A DNA stretch of 64,000 nt, from contig NZ_FWXX01000011.1 of assembly GCF_900176475.1 (NCBI RefSeq), positions 53,591 to 117,590 of the forward strand. Direction: 5' to 3'. The DNA comes from Tropicibacter naphthalenivorans (lineage in GTDB: Bacteria; Pseudomonadota; Alphaproteobacteria; Rhodobacterales; Rhodobacteraceae). The first letter of the stretch is position 1, and each line of letters begins with the position of its first letter. A program made the translations under genes and the position numbers. This document shows positions 53,642-63,311 of this stretch, piece by piece. The notes beneath the pieces were generated by a model. That model searched no databases, was not told the origin of the DNA, and saw only the letters and a list, made by a program, of their open reading frames with translations.

Positions 53642-54763
53642 TTAGTCGCAGATCGACTTGAGGCTCTGCCATTCGCTCTCACTTAGGATCGGGCGGGTTG
53701 CGCCTTGGGTCTGTGCTTCGCGTCGGGCCAGGGCCGCGCGCCCGTCGGTCACGGGGTGACTCGATAGATACTCTGGGATTTCAATAGCTTGCAGGTCAGA
53801 GATCTTGTCGAAAAACACCGCCATAGCGCTGACGTCCACATCTGCGGCGTGCAGCATCTCGTGGGCAAAGGCGTCGGCCTGCGCTTCGGCTTCGCGCGAG
53901 AAAGAGGCGTTCATCACGTGATCCAGCACGATGGCGATGCCCGCGCCGCCCGTTACATCGCCAAGGATCATGGTCAACAGCCCGGCAGAGCCCGCCGCCC
54001 GCAAGGTCGCCCGCGTCGGGTCACGCGATTCGATGTGACCGATCTCATGCGCCAGAACGGCGGCGACTTCCTCGGCGCTGTCGGCCTCGTCCAGCAGGCC
54101 GCGCAGGACCACCATCTGACCGCCGGGGGCCGCAAAGGCGTTGACCATCTCGTGATCAAACACGTGCATCGTGATGTCGTAGTGCATGTCCTGACCGTCC
54201 GTCAGCCGGACCATCATCGCGTTCAGCGCCGCCAGACCGTCGGCGTCAGTGCAGCGCAGGTTGTTGTCGATGCTGCCCCCAAGGAACCCTTCGATCTGCC
54301 GCACAACGGTTTGACCAAAGGCGACTTCGCGTTCGATCGGGATGACGCGCGCCAGCGTTCCGGCCATGGCGGGCAGGATCACGAACAGCATGAGAAGCGT
54401 CGCCGCCGTCGCCCCGCCGAGGAATTTACCGATCTTCAGCCACGTCCCTTTGCCCAGATCGCGCCGGAACAGGCCGGGACGGGTGCGGTGCATCCAGTCG
54501 ATCAGATCAGGATCCAGAATGACCAGCCGCGCCGGATCGCGCGGGGCTTCGTCATCGGTCAGCGCGTGGCGCGTAAGGGTCAGGCGGCCCTCGTCCGAAT
54601 CGTCGCGCAGCGCGCGCAGGTCTTGAAGCGGCCAGCGCAACGGCTCGGGCAGGGTGTCGGCGTGGATCATCAGCGCCTGACGGTCCTCGGACAGGGCGAC
54701 GTGTACCGTGTGCCGCCCCGCTGTCAGACCGTCAAAGAACTGCGCCGATGTTCCAGCTTGCAT
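53642..54763 (-). CDS. M48 family zinc metalloprotease with membrane anchor
   Basis: 373 residues. An N-terminal domain of about 110 residues, one membrane helix (about 114-136), and an M48 catalytic domain with HEIGH at 239-243 and the third ligand in EAEAQADAFAHE. Likely faces the periplasm, and cuts or refolds membrane or envelope proteins. It overlaps the upstream DUF898 gene by one base (TGATG), so the two proteins are made together. Confidence 0.9.
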   Translation of the reverse strand: MQAGTSAQFFDGLTAGRHTVHVALSEDRQALMIHADTLPEPLRWPLQDLRALRDDSDEGRLTLTRHALTDDEAPRDPARLVILDPDLIDWMHRTRPGLFRRDLGKGTWLKIGKFLGGATAATLLMLFVILPAMAGTLARVIPIEREVAFGQTVVRQIEGFLGGSIDNNLRCTDADGLAALNAMMVRLTDGQDMHYDITMHVFDHEMVNAFAAPGGQMVVLRGLLDEADSAEEVAAVLAHEIGHIESRDPTRATLRAAGSAGLLTMILGDVTGGAGIAIVLDHVMNASFSREAEAQADAFAHEMLHAADVDVSAMAVFFDKISDLQAIEIPEYLSSHPVTDGRAALARREAQTQGATRPILSESEWQSLKSICD

Positions 54764-55965
54764 CAGATCGCGCCCCCGATGTCCAAGGCGTCGGCAAAGC
54801 CTTCGGCGTCAATGCCCGTCTCGGTCGCGCGCTGGTGAATCCGGTTCAGCGCCGGGGCGTTCTGCACGCTGATCGTGCTGACGTAATGCGCAAGGATCGG
54901 CTGCACGATGATCATCAGGCTCAGGGCTTCGAGCGTGGCAAGGATCAGCACATAGGCGGCGATCACCAGCAAGCCAAAGCCTATCATCATACCGGGCGAG
55001 GCAAATAGCAGCTGCATGGCGACAAGGTTGGTCACAAGCGCCAAAACCCCCAGCAAAATCGCTGCCGCCAAACCAACGGCCAAGCTGCCAAGCAGCGAGA
55101 TTTTGATGACCTTGCCGGCGCTGGGGTCCGAGGTGAACAAGACCTCTTGGCCCAGGATCTTGTGGCGGGTCAGGTAGGCAAAGCTGTGCACGCGGTAGTA
55201 AATCAGGCCGATCGTGCCCCAGATATAGCCGACCAGCACCATCAGCATCGACAGAACGTTAGAGCCAGCAAAGCCCGCCGCGATGCCGGTAATCACCAGC
55301 AAGACACCGACCAGCACATGTTTCAGACAGGCGAACAGATCGGTCCACTTGCCGCCCTGTTCGAATCGCGCATCGCCGTAATAGCTGCGGTCGGCCATGT
55401 ATTTTTCCAGCTTGAAGGTCGCCAGCGGGGTCAGGATCCCCAGCGTCACGACGCTCAGCAAACCATAGCCGATTGCACGGGCCGCATAGCCCCAAGCGCC
55501 TTTTTCCATGCCAAAGCGGATGCCGCGCCAGCGCGTCCGGGCCATCTTGTAACGGCGCGCGCGATAGGCGGCATAGAACAGCAACGGCAGGACCGCGACG
55601 ATGGAAATATAGAACGCCGCCATAAAGCGGGCGATCTCTGCCGGGGTGGGGTAGTCGCCGGTGGGCACCGCCAGCACCGACAGGCCAAAGTAGAACAGGA
55701 TCATCTGCACGATGCCCAGGTAGACCGCCAGCACCACGATTGCGATCAGAAACCCGAGGAATTTTTCCAGCCCGGTGCCGGTGTATTCAAACGCATCGCC
55801 GCCCGCGCGGGCGGAGGACCACATGAACTTGCGGATGCGGGTCTTTTGCCAAAAGCGGTAAATGCCCAGGGTGATGAATACCAAAAGGCCCGTTTTAAAG
55901 GCGAGGCTGAACAACCCGCCCGAATTTTCGCGATACTCGACGGGCAAATGGTCTGACGTTTCCAT
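54763..55965 (-). CDS. YjgN-like (DUF898) polytopic membrane protein
   Basis: 400 residues, about nine hydrophobic segments. Contains FWQKTRIRKFMWSSARAGGD and AFEYTGTGLEKFLGFLIA and, in the second half, FARFEQGG-like and YRVHSFAYLTRHK motifs of the DUF898 family. ATG 55965 lies 8 bases after AAGGAA; a GTG two codons upstream is in frame. Function unknown; the constant pairing with an M48 protease suggests substrate or partner. Confidence 0.85.
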   Translation of the reverse strand: METSDHLPVEYRENSGGLFSLAFKTGLLVFITLGIYRFWQKTRIRKFMWSSARAGGDAFEYTGTGLEKFLGFLIAIVVLAVYLGIVQMILFYFGLSVLAVPTGDYPTPAEIARFMAAFYISIVAVLPLLFYAAYRARRYKMARTRWRGIRFGMEKGAWGYAARAIGYGLLSVVTLGILTPLATFKLEKYMADRSYYGDARFEQGGKWTDLFACLKHVLVGVLLVITGIAAGFAGSNVLSMLMVLVGYIWGTIGLIYYRVHSFAYLTRHKILGQEVLFTSDPSAGKVIKISLLGSLAVGLAAAILLGVLALVTNLVAMQLLFASPGMMIGFGLLVIAAYVLILATLEALSLMIIVQPILAHYVSTISVQNAPALNRIHQRATETGIDAEGFADALDIGGAI

Positions 55966-56103
55966 AATCACAGTTCCTTAACACAGTGACGCCTAGTAGC
56001 TTCAAGCGGGGGAGGGGGCGCAAGGGGGCGAAAACGCACCGCTTTCGCCCTGTGATTGAAAAGCCGCAAAAGAAAACGGCGAGGTGTCCCCCGCCGTTCC
56101 GTA

Positions 56104-58518
56104 TCAGTTGAATTTGTTGTCGCGGGGGAAGCCGCGTGGGGCCATGCGCCCGGTCCCTGCGCGTTTGCCGATCCATTCACCCAGATCGGTTTCCGTGCGC
56201 GTGCGCCCGGCGGGGTCAAGCCACGACAGCCCGTCCGCAAGGGTAAAGGTCCGCGCGTCCGACAGGCCTCCGTCCTTGTACTTTTGCATCCGCACGCCCT
56301 TGCCGCGACCCATCTCGGGCAGCTCGTCCAGCGCGAAGACCAGCACCTTGCGGTTCTCGCCCACCACCGCGACGTGATCGCCATCGACGGGTTTGCAGAC
56401 CTTGGCCCGCACCGGCGCCTTGACGTTCAGCGCCTGCTTGCCCGCCTTGGTTTGGGCCACAACGTCTTGTTCCAAAACGACAAAGCCGTCGCCCGCGTCA
56501 GAGGCCAGCAGCAGCTTGCCGTCGGGGCGGTGGATGAACAGATCGACAATCTCGACGTCGTTGGGCAGGTCAACCATCAGGCGCACAGGCTCGCCCATGC
56601 CGCGCCCACCGGGCAGACCGGCGGCGGATAGCGTGTAAAAGCGCCCGTTCGACCCGAACACCAACAGCTTGTCGGTGGTTTCAGCGTGGAAGATGAAGCG
56701 CGGCCCGTCGCCGTCCTTGAACTTCAGCTCACGGCCAAGGTCGATATGTCCGGTCATGGCGCGGATCCAGCCCATCTGCGAGCAGACAACCGTGATCGGC
56801 TCGCGCTCGATCATCGCCTCCAGCGGGACTTCCTCGGCCTCGCCTGCTTCGGCAAAGGTCGTGAGGCGATTGCCGCGCGGGTGGTTCTTGCCGAACGCTT
56901 TCTTGACCTCTTTCAACTCGTCGCCGATGCGGTTCCATTGCAGGTCTTCGCTTTCAAGCAGGTCCACCAGCCCGGCGCGCTCTTCCATCAGCTTGTCGCG
57001 CTCATTCACCAGCTCGAGCTCTTCGAGACGGCGCAAGGCGCGCAGGCGCATGTTGAGAATCGCCTCGGCCTGCACGTCGGACAGCCCATCCTCGCGGCCC
57101 TCGTAGCGGCGCGGGATTTTCTGTTCCTCGTCGGACAGCCAGTCGGGCACCACGGCGTCGGGGTCTTCGACCAGCGGCGGCAAGGCCGCACCAGCCGCCA
57201 AGGGCGAGACATAATCCGCCTCGTCCATCGCGCGGGCGATCGTCGCCTGATGCGCGGTCGACCAGTTTTCGAACATCAACGCCGCCTTGGGGTCGTCATC
57301 GTAGCGGATGATGTCGATCACGCGGTCGAGGTTGAGGAAGGCGATCAAATAGCCTTCGAGCACTTCGAGCCGGTTGTCGATCTTGGCCATCCGGTGACGC
57401 GACCGGCGGATCAGCACGTCGCGGCGGAAGTCTAGGAACGCGCGCAGCACCTCTTTGAGCGAGCAGACCTTGGGCGTGACCCCGTCGATCAACACGTTCA
57501 TATTCAACGAAAATCGCGTTTCCAGATCAGAGTTCCGGAACAGCGCGTTCATCAGCACGTCGGGATCGACGTTCTTGGATTTCGGTTCCAGGATCAGGCG
57601 GATGTCGTCGGCGGATTCGTCGCGCACATCGCCAAGGATCGGCACCTTTTTCGTCTGGATCAGCTCGGCGATCCGCTCGACCAGCTTGGATTTCTGCACC
57701 TGGTAGGGGATCTCGGTGACGACAACTTGCCACTGGCCGCGCCCGAGGTCTTCGACCGTCCAACGCGCGCGCAAACGGATGGACCCGCGCCCGGTGCGAT
57801 AGGCATTCGCGATATTCTCGGCCGGTTCGACAATGACGCCGCCGGTGGGGAAATCCGGCCCCGGAACGTATTGCAGCAAGGTATCATCCACCGCGTTCGG
57901 CGATTTGATCAGATGCAGGCAGGCGCTGATCAGCTCGGCAATGTTATGCGGCGGAATGTTCGTCGCCATGCCCACGGCGATCCCGCTAGAGCCATTGGCC
58001 AGCAGGTTCGGATAGGACGCGGGCAGAACCGACGGCTCCATCAGGCGGCCATCGTAGTTGGGGCGGAAGTCGACGGCGTTCTCGTCCAGACCCTGAAGCA
58101 GCGCCTCGGACATGATGGTCATGCGCGCTTCGGTGTAACGCGAGGCCGCCGGGTTATCGCCGTCGATGTTGCCAAAGTTGCCCTGACCGTCCACCAGCGG
58201 ATAGCGAATCGTAAAGTCCTGCGCGAGGCGCGCCATGGCATCATAGATCGCCGCATCCCCATGCGGGTGGAAATCCCCCATGGTGTCGCCGCTGATCTTG
58301 GCCGACTTTAGAAAGCCTCCACCGGAACTTAACCGAAGTCTGCGCATTGCATATAGGATACGACGATGCACAGGCTTGAGCCCGTCCCGCGCATCCGGCA
58401 ACGCCCGGTGCATGATGGTCGAAAGCGCATAGGTCAGGTAGCGCTCGCCGATGGCTCGGCTAAGCGATTCCGCCAGATCGCGCGGGTTGTCAGTGGGGTC
58501 GAGTGCGTCGTCATCCAT
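56104..58518 (-). CDS. parC: DNA topoisomerase IV subunit A
   Basis: 804 residues. The cleavage-domain tyrosine is Y128 in [27 protein letters not shown] and the C-terminal beta-propeller repeats follow. Decatenates daughter chromosomes with ParE. The start MDDDALDPT at 58518 fits the family; a TTG 12 codons upstream is in frame. Confidence 0.96.
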   Translation of the reverse strand: MDDDALDPTDNPRDLAESLSRAIGERYLTYALSTIMHRALPDARDGLKPVHRRILYAMRRLRLSSGGGFLKSAKISGDTMGDFHPHGDAAIYDAMARLAQDFTIRYPLVDGQGNFGNIDGDNPAASRYTEARMTIMSEALLQGLDENAVDFRPNYDGRLMEPSVLPASYPNLLANGSSGIAVGMATNIPPHNIAELISACLHLIKSPNAVDDTLLQYVPGPDFPTGGVIVEPAENIANAYRTGRGSIRLRARWTVEDLGRGQWQVVVTEIPYQVQKSKLVERIAELIQTKKVPILGDVRDESADDIRLILEPKSKNVDPDVLMNALFRNSDLETRFSLNMNVLIDGVTPKVCSLKEVLRAFLDFRRDVLIRRSRHRMAKIDNRLEVLEGYLIAFLNLDRVIDIIRYDDDPKAALMFENWSTAHQATIARAMDEADYVSPLAAGAALPPLVEDPDAVVPDWLSDEEQKIPRRYEGREDGLSDVQAEAILNMRLRALRRLEELELVNERDKLMEERAGLVDLLESEDLQWNRIGDELKEVKKAFGKNHPRGNRLTTFAEAGEAEEVPLEAMIEREPITVVCSQMGWIRAMTGHIDLGRELKFKDGDGPRFIFHAETTDKLLVFGSNGRFYTLSAAGLPGGRGMGEPVRLMVDLPNDVEIVDLFIHRPDGKLLLASDAGDGFVVLEQDVVAQTKAGKQALNVKAPVRAKVCKPVDGDHVAVVGENRKVLVFALDELPEMGRGKGVRMQKYKDGGLSDARTFTLADGLSWLDPAGRTRTETDLGEWIGKRAGTGRMAPRGFPRDNKFN

Positions 58519-58680
58519 GAGAGAGGTGATACCGTTGCCCTCGGGCACCGGCAAGCGTGGTTGGGAGAATTTCCCGGTTTTCCCCCTTAGCGGTTGCCTT
58601 GGAATCGGTTATCACGGAATAGAGAGCCGCAGATGCTGCATTGCGGAATTTCATCGGGTGATAAGTTTGGGGGTAGGGGC

Positions 58681-59244
58681 ATGACGCGTGTCATCCTGTT
58701 GACGTTTGGGTTCATGAGTTGGGCTTGGTATGAGCTGTCCGGGGGCGCGGATTTCGTGCCCGGAAACAACGGCGTGCAACTGATCGCTGTCTATGAACCC
58801 ACCGAGACGCCAGAGCCCGTCCAAGAAAATGTCCAGCCGCAGGTCGCCCGCGCGAACATGGGCTCTGAACTGACCACCTTCGAAGGTTTCGCGCGCCAAC
58901 AGCGAGTGTACGAATTCGACAATGCCCAGCCGATCAAAACAGTTCTCGCGCCTGTGGCCGCGCGCGCAATCCCCGCTGAGGCCGTGATCGAACAAGTCGC
59001 CGTGCGCGATCAGGGCAAGCCGGGTGTGACCGTGGCGTCGAGCATTGATTATCGCGAAGTGACCGGCAGCCGGGTGAACCTGCGCGGCGGTCCGGGCACC
59101 TCTTACAACGTGGTCACGCAGCTGCTGCGCGGCGAAGAGGTCGAGATCATGGACGAAACCGGCGACGGCTGGGTCAAGCTGCGCGCGCTCGATGGCAACG
59201 ACATCGGCTGGATGTCGGACAGTTTCCTGACGGCGGCGCAATAA
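58681..59244 (+). CDS. Membrane-anchored bacterial SH3-domain protein
   Basis: 187 residues. A short hydrophobic N-terminus (ILLTFGFMSWAWYEL), a low-complexity linker, and a C-terminal SH3b domain from about residue 120 (SRVNLRGGPGTSYNVVTQL, DETGDGWVKLRA, IGWMSDSFL). SH3b domains often bind cell wall peptides. Divergent from parC. Confidence 0.85.
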   Translation: MTRVILLTFGFMSWAWYELSGGADFVPGNNGVQLIAVYEPTETPEPVQENVQPQVARANMGSELTTFEGFARQQRVYEFDNAQPIKTVLAPVAARAIPAEAVIEQVAVRDQGKPGVTVASSIDYREVTGSRVNLRGGPGTSYNVVTQLLRGEEVEIMDETGDGWVKLRALDGNDIGWMSDSFLTAAQ

Positions 59245-59285
59245 GGGCCTTTGCGGGCGGGGCGGCTTGGGCTACCCCCACCCGC

Positions 59286-60116
59286 ATGACACAGAAAACC
59301 ATCCTCATTACGGGCTGTTCGTCGGGCATCGGCTATGACGCGGCCCATGGGCTGAAGGCGCGCGGTTGGCGCGTCTTTGCGTCTTGTCGGCAAGAGGCGG
59401 ATTGCGAACGCCTGCGGAGCGAAGGGTTTGAGAGCCCGCGCATCGACTACACTGATAAGGAAAGCATCGCGCAGGGCTTGGCCGAGGTGCTGGGGGCGAC
59501 GGGCGGCACGTTGGACGCGCTGTTCAACAACGGCGCGCATGCGATTCCCGGCGCCGCCGAAGACCTGCCCGCCGACGCTTTGCGCGCGATCTTCGAATCG
59601 AACGTCTTTGGCTGGCACGATCTGACGACACGGGTGATCCCGGTGATGCGCGCGCAGGGCCATGGGCGGATCGTCAACCATTCCTCGGTCTTGGGGATCG
59701 TCTGTGCGCCGTGGCGCGCCGCCTATAACGCGACGAAATTCGCCACCGAAGCGCTGACCGACACCTTCCGGATTGAGATGCGCGACACGCCGATCCACTT
59801 CGTGGCGATGAACACCGGGCCGGTGACCTCCAAGATCCGCGTCAATGCCATCCCCCATTTTGAGCGTTGGATTCGCTGGGAAAATTCTCCACGGGCAGAG
59901 CAATATCGCGCCAAGCTGAACAAGCGCCTGTACGAGGATCGCGGCAAGGATACCTTTGAGCTGCCGCCCTCTGCGGTCACCGCCAAGTTGATCCATGCGC
60001 TCGAAAGCCCGCGCCCCAAGCCGCGTTATTACGTGACCACCGCGACCCATCTGATGGGGGCGGCGCGGCGGATTTTGCCGACGCGGACGCTGGACTGGCT
60101 TTTGGCAAAAGGCTGA
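59286..60116 (+). CDS. Short-chain dehydrogenase/reductase
   Basis: 276 residues. TGCSSGIG cofactor motif, LFNNGAHA, Ser in NHSSVLG, and YNATK catalytic motif. The glycine loop TGCSSGIGYDAA and length place it among classical SDRs of the retinol-dehydrogenase-like type. Substrate unknown. Confidence 0.9.
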   Translation: MTQKTILITGCSSGIGYDAAHGLKARGWRVFASCRQEADCERLRSEGFESPRIDYTDKESIAQGLAEVLGATGGTLDALFNNGAHAIPGAAEDLPADALRAIFESNVFGWHDLTTRVIPVMRAQGHGRIVNHSSVLGIVCAPWRAAYNATKFATEALTDTFRIEMRDTPIHFVAMNTGPVTSKIRVNAIPHFERWIRWENSPRAEQYRAKLNKRLYEDRGKDTFELPPSAVTAKLIHALESPRPKPRYYVTTATHLMGAARRILPTRTLDWLLAKG

Positions 60117-60188
60117 CCGCGACCCTATGGAGGTTCGCTTTTTCTGGCGGCTCCGCTATGTGGCAGGGAAAGCTGAGGAGCGACCCTT

Positions 60189-60392
60189 ATGACCAAAGAC
60201 CCTTTATTCATTTTAATGGCGCTGGTGATGGCTGGCGTTGTGGTGATCCTGCTGTTTGGGATCGGATCGTTCGCGCGCGGCGGTGAGTTCAACCGCAAAT
60301 ACGCCAACAAGGCGATGCGCTGGCGGATTGGCGCGCAATTCGTGGCGGTCCTGCTGATCCTGTTGTTCGTTTACGTGCGTCGTGGGGGCTAA
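60189..60392 (+). CDS. HIG1-like twin-transmembrane small protein
   Basis: 67 residues, two membrane helices (about 7-27 and 48-62) with a basic loop GEFNRKYANKAMRWRIGAQ, which is the HIG1_N pattern. In mitochondria and some bacteria these proteins associate with respiratory supercomplexes or cytochrome oxidase. Ends 3 bases before the cobalamin adenosyltransferase gene. Confidence 0.85.
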   Translation: MTKDPLFILMALVMAGVVVILLFGIGSFARGGEFNRKYANKAMRWRIGAQFVAVLLILLFVYVRRGG

Positions 60393-60395
60393 GTC

Positions 60396-60968
60396 ATGGT
60401 TGTTCTGAACAAGATTTACACGCGCACCGGCGACAAGGGCGAAACCGCGCTGGGCGACATGACCCGCGTGCCGAAATTCGATCCGCGCGTCGAAGCCTAT
60501 GGCACAGTGGATGAGTTGAACTCGGTGGTGGGGGTGGCGCGGCTGCACGCCTCTGGCGAGGTGGATCAGCAACTGGCGACGATCCAGAACGATCTGTTCG
60601 ATCTGGGGGCCGACCTGTGCCGCCCGGACATGTCCAAAGACGATGAGGCCGGGTATCCGGTGCTGCGCATGGTCGAGAGCCAAGTGGATCGGCTGGAGGC
60701 AGAGATCGACGCGATGATCGCGCAACTCGAGCCGCTGCGCAGTTTCATCCTGCCGGCGGGGACGACTTTGGCGGCGCATTTGCACCACTGCCGCACGGTG
60801 GCGCGGCGCGCGGAACGTCTGGCGGTGCATCTGGCCGCTGTGGACGATGCGAATCCTGCGGCGGTGAAATACCTCAATCGCCTGTCCGACTGGTTCTTTG
60901 CCGCCGCGCGGATTGCCAACGACCAAGGCAAAGCCGACGTGCTTTGGATCCCGGGCGCGAACCGCTGA
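60396..60968 (+). CDS. Corrinoid adenosyltransferase, PduO type
   Basis: 190 residues. N-terminal YTRTGDKGETALGD phosphate-binding motif, YGTVDELNS, and C-terminal CRTVARRAERLAV, the signature of PduO/MMAB enzymes. It makes adenosylcobalamin from cob(I)alamin and ATP. Closely follows the HIG1 gene. No corrinoid riboswitch is visible upstream. Confidence 0.94.
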   Translation: MVVLNKIYTRTGDKGETALGDMTRVPKFDPRVEAYGTVDELNSVVGVARLHASGEVDQQLATIQNDLFDLGADLCRPDMSKDDEAGYPVLRMVESQVDRLEAEIDAMIAQLEPLRSFILPAGTTLAAHLHHCRTVARRAERLAVHLAAVDDANPAAVKYLNRLSDWFFAAARIANDQGKADVLWIPGANR

Positions 60969-60978
60969 TATCGGGCGC

Positions 60979-61032
60979 GGCCAAATTCTTTATTTAAAGA
61001 ATTTGCAAATTCCTTGGACAAGGAATTTGGCC
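60979..61032. repeat. Double hairpin between the adenosyltransferase and P450 genes
   Basis: Two adjacent perfect 11-bp palindromes: CAAATTCTTTA/TAAAGAATTTG (60982-61005) and CAAATTCCTTG/CAAGGAATTTG (61006-61029). GGCC at 60979-60982 and 61029-61032 closes an outer stem. No T run follows; it may still stop or protect both convergent transcripts. Confidence 0.6.
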
Positions 61033-61037
61033 CCCCG

Positions 61038-62402
61038 TCACAAAGGTTCCGCTTCGAGCCACACCCCGCCCTCGGGCCGCACGGTCAGGATCATGACCGG
61101 CTCGGGGGTGCGGCCTTTGACCGCTTTGAACCGGAAATTCGCCAGCAAGGTGGCCAGCACGATCACCGTTTCCTGGATCGCAAAAGACGCGCCGATGCAG
61201 ATGCGCGGGCCGTCTCCGAACGGCAGGTAGGCGTAGCGATCCGGCTTTTCCGCCCAGCGGTCGGGGCGAAACGCGTCTGGGTCGTCCCACAGCAGTTCGT
61301 TCCGGTGCAGCGCGTAGATCGGCAGGATCACCGTGTCGCCGGGCCGCACCTCGCGCCCGCAGAGCGTATCCGCCGTCCGCGCCGTGCGCTCCAACATCCC
61401 GGCAGGAGGATAGAGCCGCAACGCCTCGTCCACGATCTGCCGGACAAAGGGCAGGCGGGCGATGTCTTGGCCCTGCGCCACGCCGCCTTGCACCACCGAT
61501 AGGGCTTCTGCGCGCGCGCGGTCCTGCACATTCTGATCAAACGCCAGCAAATACAGCGACCACGCCAGGGTCAGCGCCGTCGTCTCGTGCCCCGCTACGA
61601 TGAAAGTCAGCAGGTTGTCGCGCAGCTCGGACGTCTTCATCTTGCGCTTGGTCTCGGGGTCTTCGCCTGCCAACAGCAGGTCCAGCAGGTCCGGAACGCC
61701 GTCCGCCCCGCGCGCCGCTCGCGCCTCGATCGCCGCATCGGCCACGCGCTTCATGTCGCGCACGCCACCTGTGCCAAAGGTCCGGCCCAAGCGCGGCACC
61801 CAGTCGGGCAGCCCGAGAATATCGGCCAGAGAAATCTTGGCCGCCTCCGAGATATAGGCGTCCAACGCATTGTGCACCCCGTCGCGGTCGAACCCCTGAT
61901 CGCCCGAAAAGGTCACGTCCGAGATCACGTCGAAGGTCAGCGTCACCATCTCGGACAGGAAATCCACCGCGCGCGGACCGGCCTCGCGCACCCGCTCAAC
62001 CGACCGCTCCGCCGCGGCCGACATCACCGGCGCAAGGTTCATCACGTTGCGATGGGAAAACACCGGCGCGGCGGCGCGCCTTTGCCAGCGCCAATGCGCC
62101 CCTTCGGCGATGAACAGCGATTCGCCGATAGCGGGTTTCAGCATGTTCTTGGTGACCAGCGACTTGGGATAATTGTCGAGATTCTCCAGCAGCACCCGCC
62201 GGTTTGCCTCGGGGTCCATGATCATATGCCAGCGTTTGCCCGTCCGCCCCGAGACCATCGGCTGCTTGACTGTCAGCTCTGGCAGGATCGACAGCACGTT
62301 CCTGCGCAAGGCTTTCAGGCTGCCCCACAGCCCCAACGGCTGCGTGACCAGCGGCACCCGAACGGGCAGGCGCTGCGGTTCAATCGGTTGCATCTGGGTC
62401 AT
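61038..62402 (-). CDS. Cytochrome P450
   Basis: 454 residues, no membrane anchor. I-helix AGHETTALT, K-helix ExxR in EALRLYPP, and the haem loop FGDGPRICIG with the Cys ligand. Resembles the bacterial fatty-acid/alkane-type P450s. No ferredoxin or reductase gene is adjacent, so electron donors come from elsewhere. Substrate unknown. Confidence 0.93.
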   Translation of the reverse strand: MTQMQPIEPQRLPVRVPLVTQPLGLWGSLKALRRNVLSILPELTVKQPMVSGRTGKRWHMIMDPEANRRVLLENLDNYPKSLVTKNMLKPAIGESLFIAEGAHWRWQRRAAAPVFSHRNVMNLAPVMSAAAERSVERVREAGPRAVDFLSEMVTLTFDVISDVTFSGDQGFDRDGVHNALDAYISEAAKISLADILGLPDWVPRLGRTFGTGGVRDMKRVADAAIEARAARGADGVPDLLDLLLAGEDPETKRKMKTSELRDNLLTFIVAGHETTALTLAWSLYLLAFDQNVQDRARAEALSVVQGGVAQGQDIARLPFVRQIVDEALRLYPPAGMLERTARTADTLCGREVRPGDTVILPIYALHRNELLWDDPDAFRPDRWAEKPDRYAYLPFGDGPRICIGASFAIQETVIVLATLLANFRFKAVKGRTPEPVMILTVRPEGGVWLEAEPL

Positions 62403-62524
62403 GGCCTTCCCCTATTTGCTTGCCTCAAAGATAGGCGCAAACCCGCCCCGGCCAACCCGTGGGGCGATTGCGCCGCAGCCCCCTTCGCGCTATCCCAACG
62501 AAAACTCAGCCTTGAGGGACCCGA

Positions 62525-63139
62525 ATGAAGCGTATTTTCACCGCTCTGGCCATGCTTTTGGCCCTGACTGCCTGCTCTGAGGCTACCAAGGATCTCAACG
62601 GTCCGCTGGAACCGCTTGGCGATTTCAAACTGGGCCACGCCGAAGTGGTTGCGCCCAATTTGCAGCAAATGCTGATCTCGCGTGAGGCGACCGCCGAAGA
62701 GTGGACCACCCTCGTTGATGCCGCGCTGGAACGCCGCTTTCGCCGGTTCGAAGGCGATCAGTTCTATCACATCGGTGTCAGCGTCGAGGCCTATTCCCTG
62801 CCGCCCCCCATCGTGCCGGGCAAATCGGCCCTCGCGGTGCGTGTGACGGTTTGGGATGATGCGACGCAGGAAAAGCTGAACCCGGAAACAGAGGTCATCA
62901 GCACCATTCAAGTCTTCGAATCGCGCCTGAGCATGACCCGCGAACAGCAAATGCAGCGCCTTGCGGACATCATCGCGCGCGACACGGAACTGTGGATGCG
63001 TAAAATGCAAAAGGAAAAGGGCTGGTTCGGTGGCCTGCCCGCAGAACCCGAAGAGGTCGAGGCCGCAGAGCCCGCAGACGCTGAAGCCGAACAGGCCGTC
63101 GAGGCGCCTGAAGAACCCGCGCAAGACGCCGAAGGCTGA
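62525..63139 (+). CDS. Lipoprotein with acidic alanine-rich tail
   Basis: 204 residues. Lipobox LTAC with Cys17, a globular domain of about 150 residues (HIGVSVEAYSLPPPIVPGKS), then a tail of about 35 residues of Glu, Ala, Pro and Asp. Family not recognised. Alone between the P450 and tuf. Confidence 0.78.
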   Translation: MKRIFTALAMLLALTACSEATKDLNGPLEPLGDFKLGHAEVVAPNLQQMLISREATAEEWTTLVDAALERRFRRFEGDQFYHIGVSVEAYSLPPPIVPGKSALAVRVTVWDDATQEKLNPETEVISTIQVFESRLSMTREQQMQRLADIIARDTELWMRKMQKEKGWFGGLPAEPEEVEAAEPADAEAEQAVEAPEEPAQDAEG

Positions 63140-63221
63140 CGATCCGGGGCCGCTTTGCCCCCGAAATTGCGGCCCCAAATCTGCGACCCGAGACGATTGC
63201 GCACGCTTTGTCAGCAATCGC

Positions 63222-63250
63222 TTGATTTCTCTCTCCCAAATCTGTATCCG
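63222..63250 (+). promoter_or_regulatory. Possible tuf promoter
   Basis: TTGATT (63222-63227), 17-base spacer, TATCCG (63245-63250), 62 bases before the tuf start. Moderate match only. Confidence 0.35.
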
Positions 63251-63311
63251 GCGCGCGATGCAAACCCCGGGGCCCGTCTTGGGTCCCTTTCAACTGTGAG
63301 GCGTCTCAGAG

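Noticed and set aside
53388..53645. Plus-strand frame of 85 codons in the etfB-M48 gap
   Set aside because: Contains several ATA, AGA and CTA codons that are rare here, and its end runs into the M48 gene.
60117..60395. Cobalamin riboswitch sought upstream of the adenosyltransferase
   Set aside because: The gap is short and holds the HIG1 gene; no B12-box-like sequence was seen.
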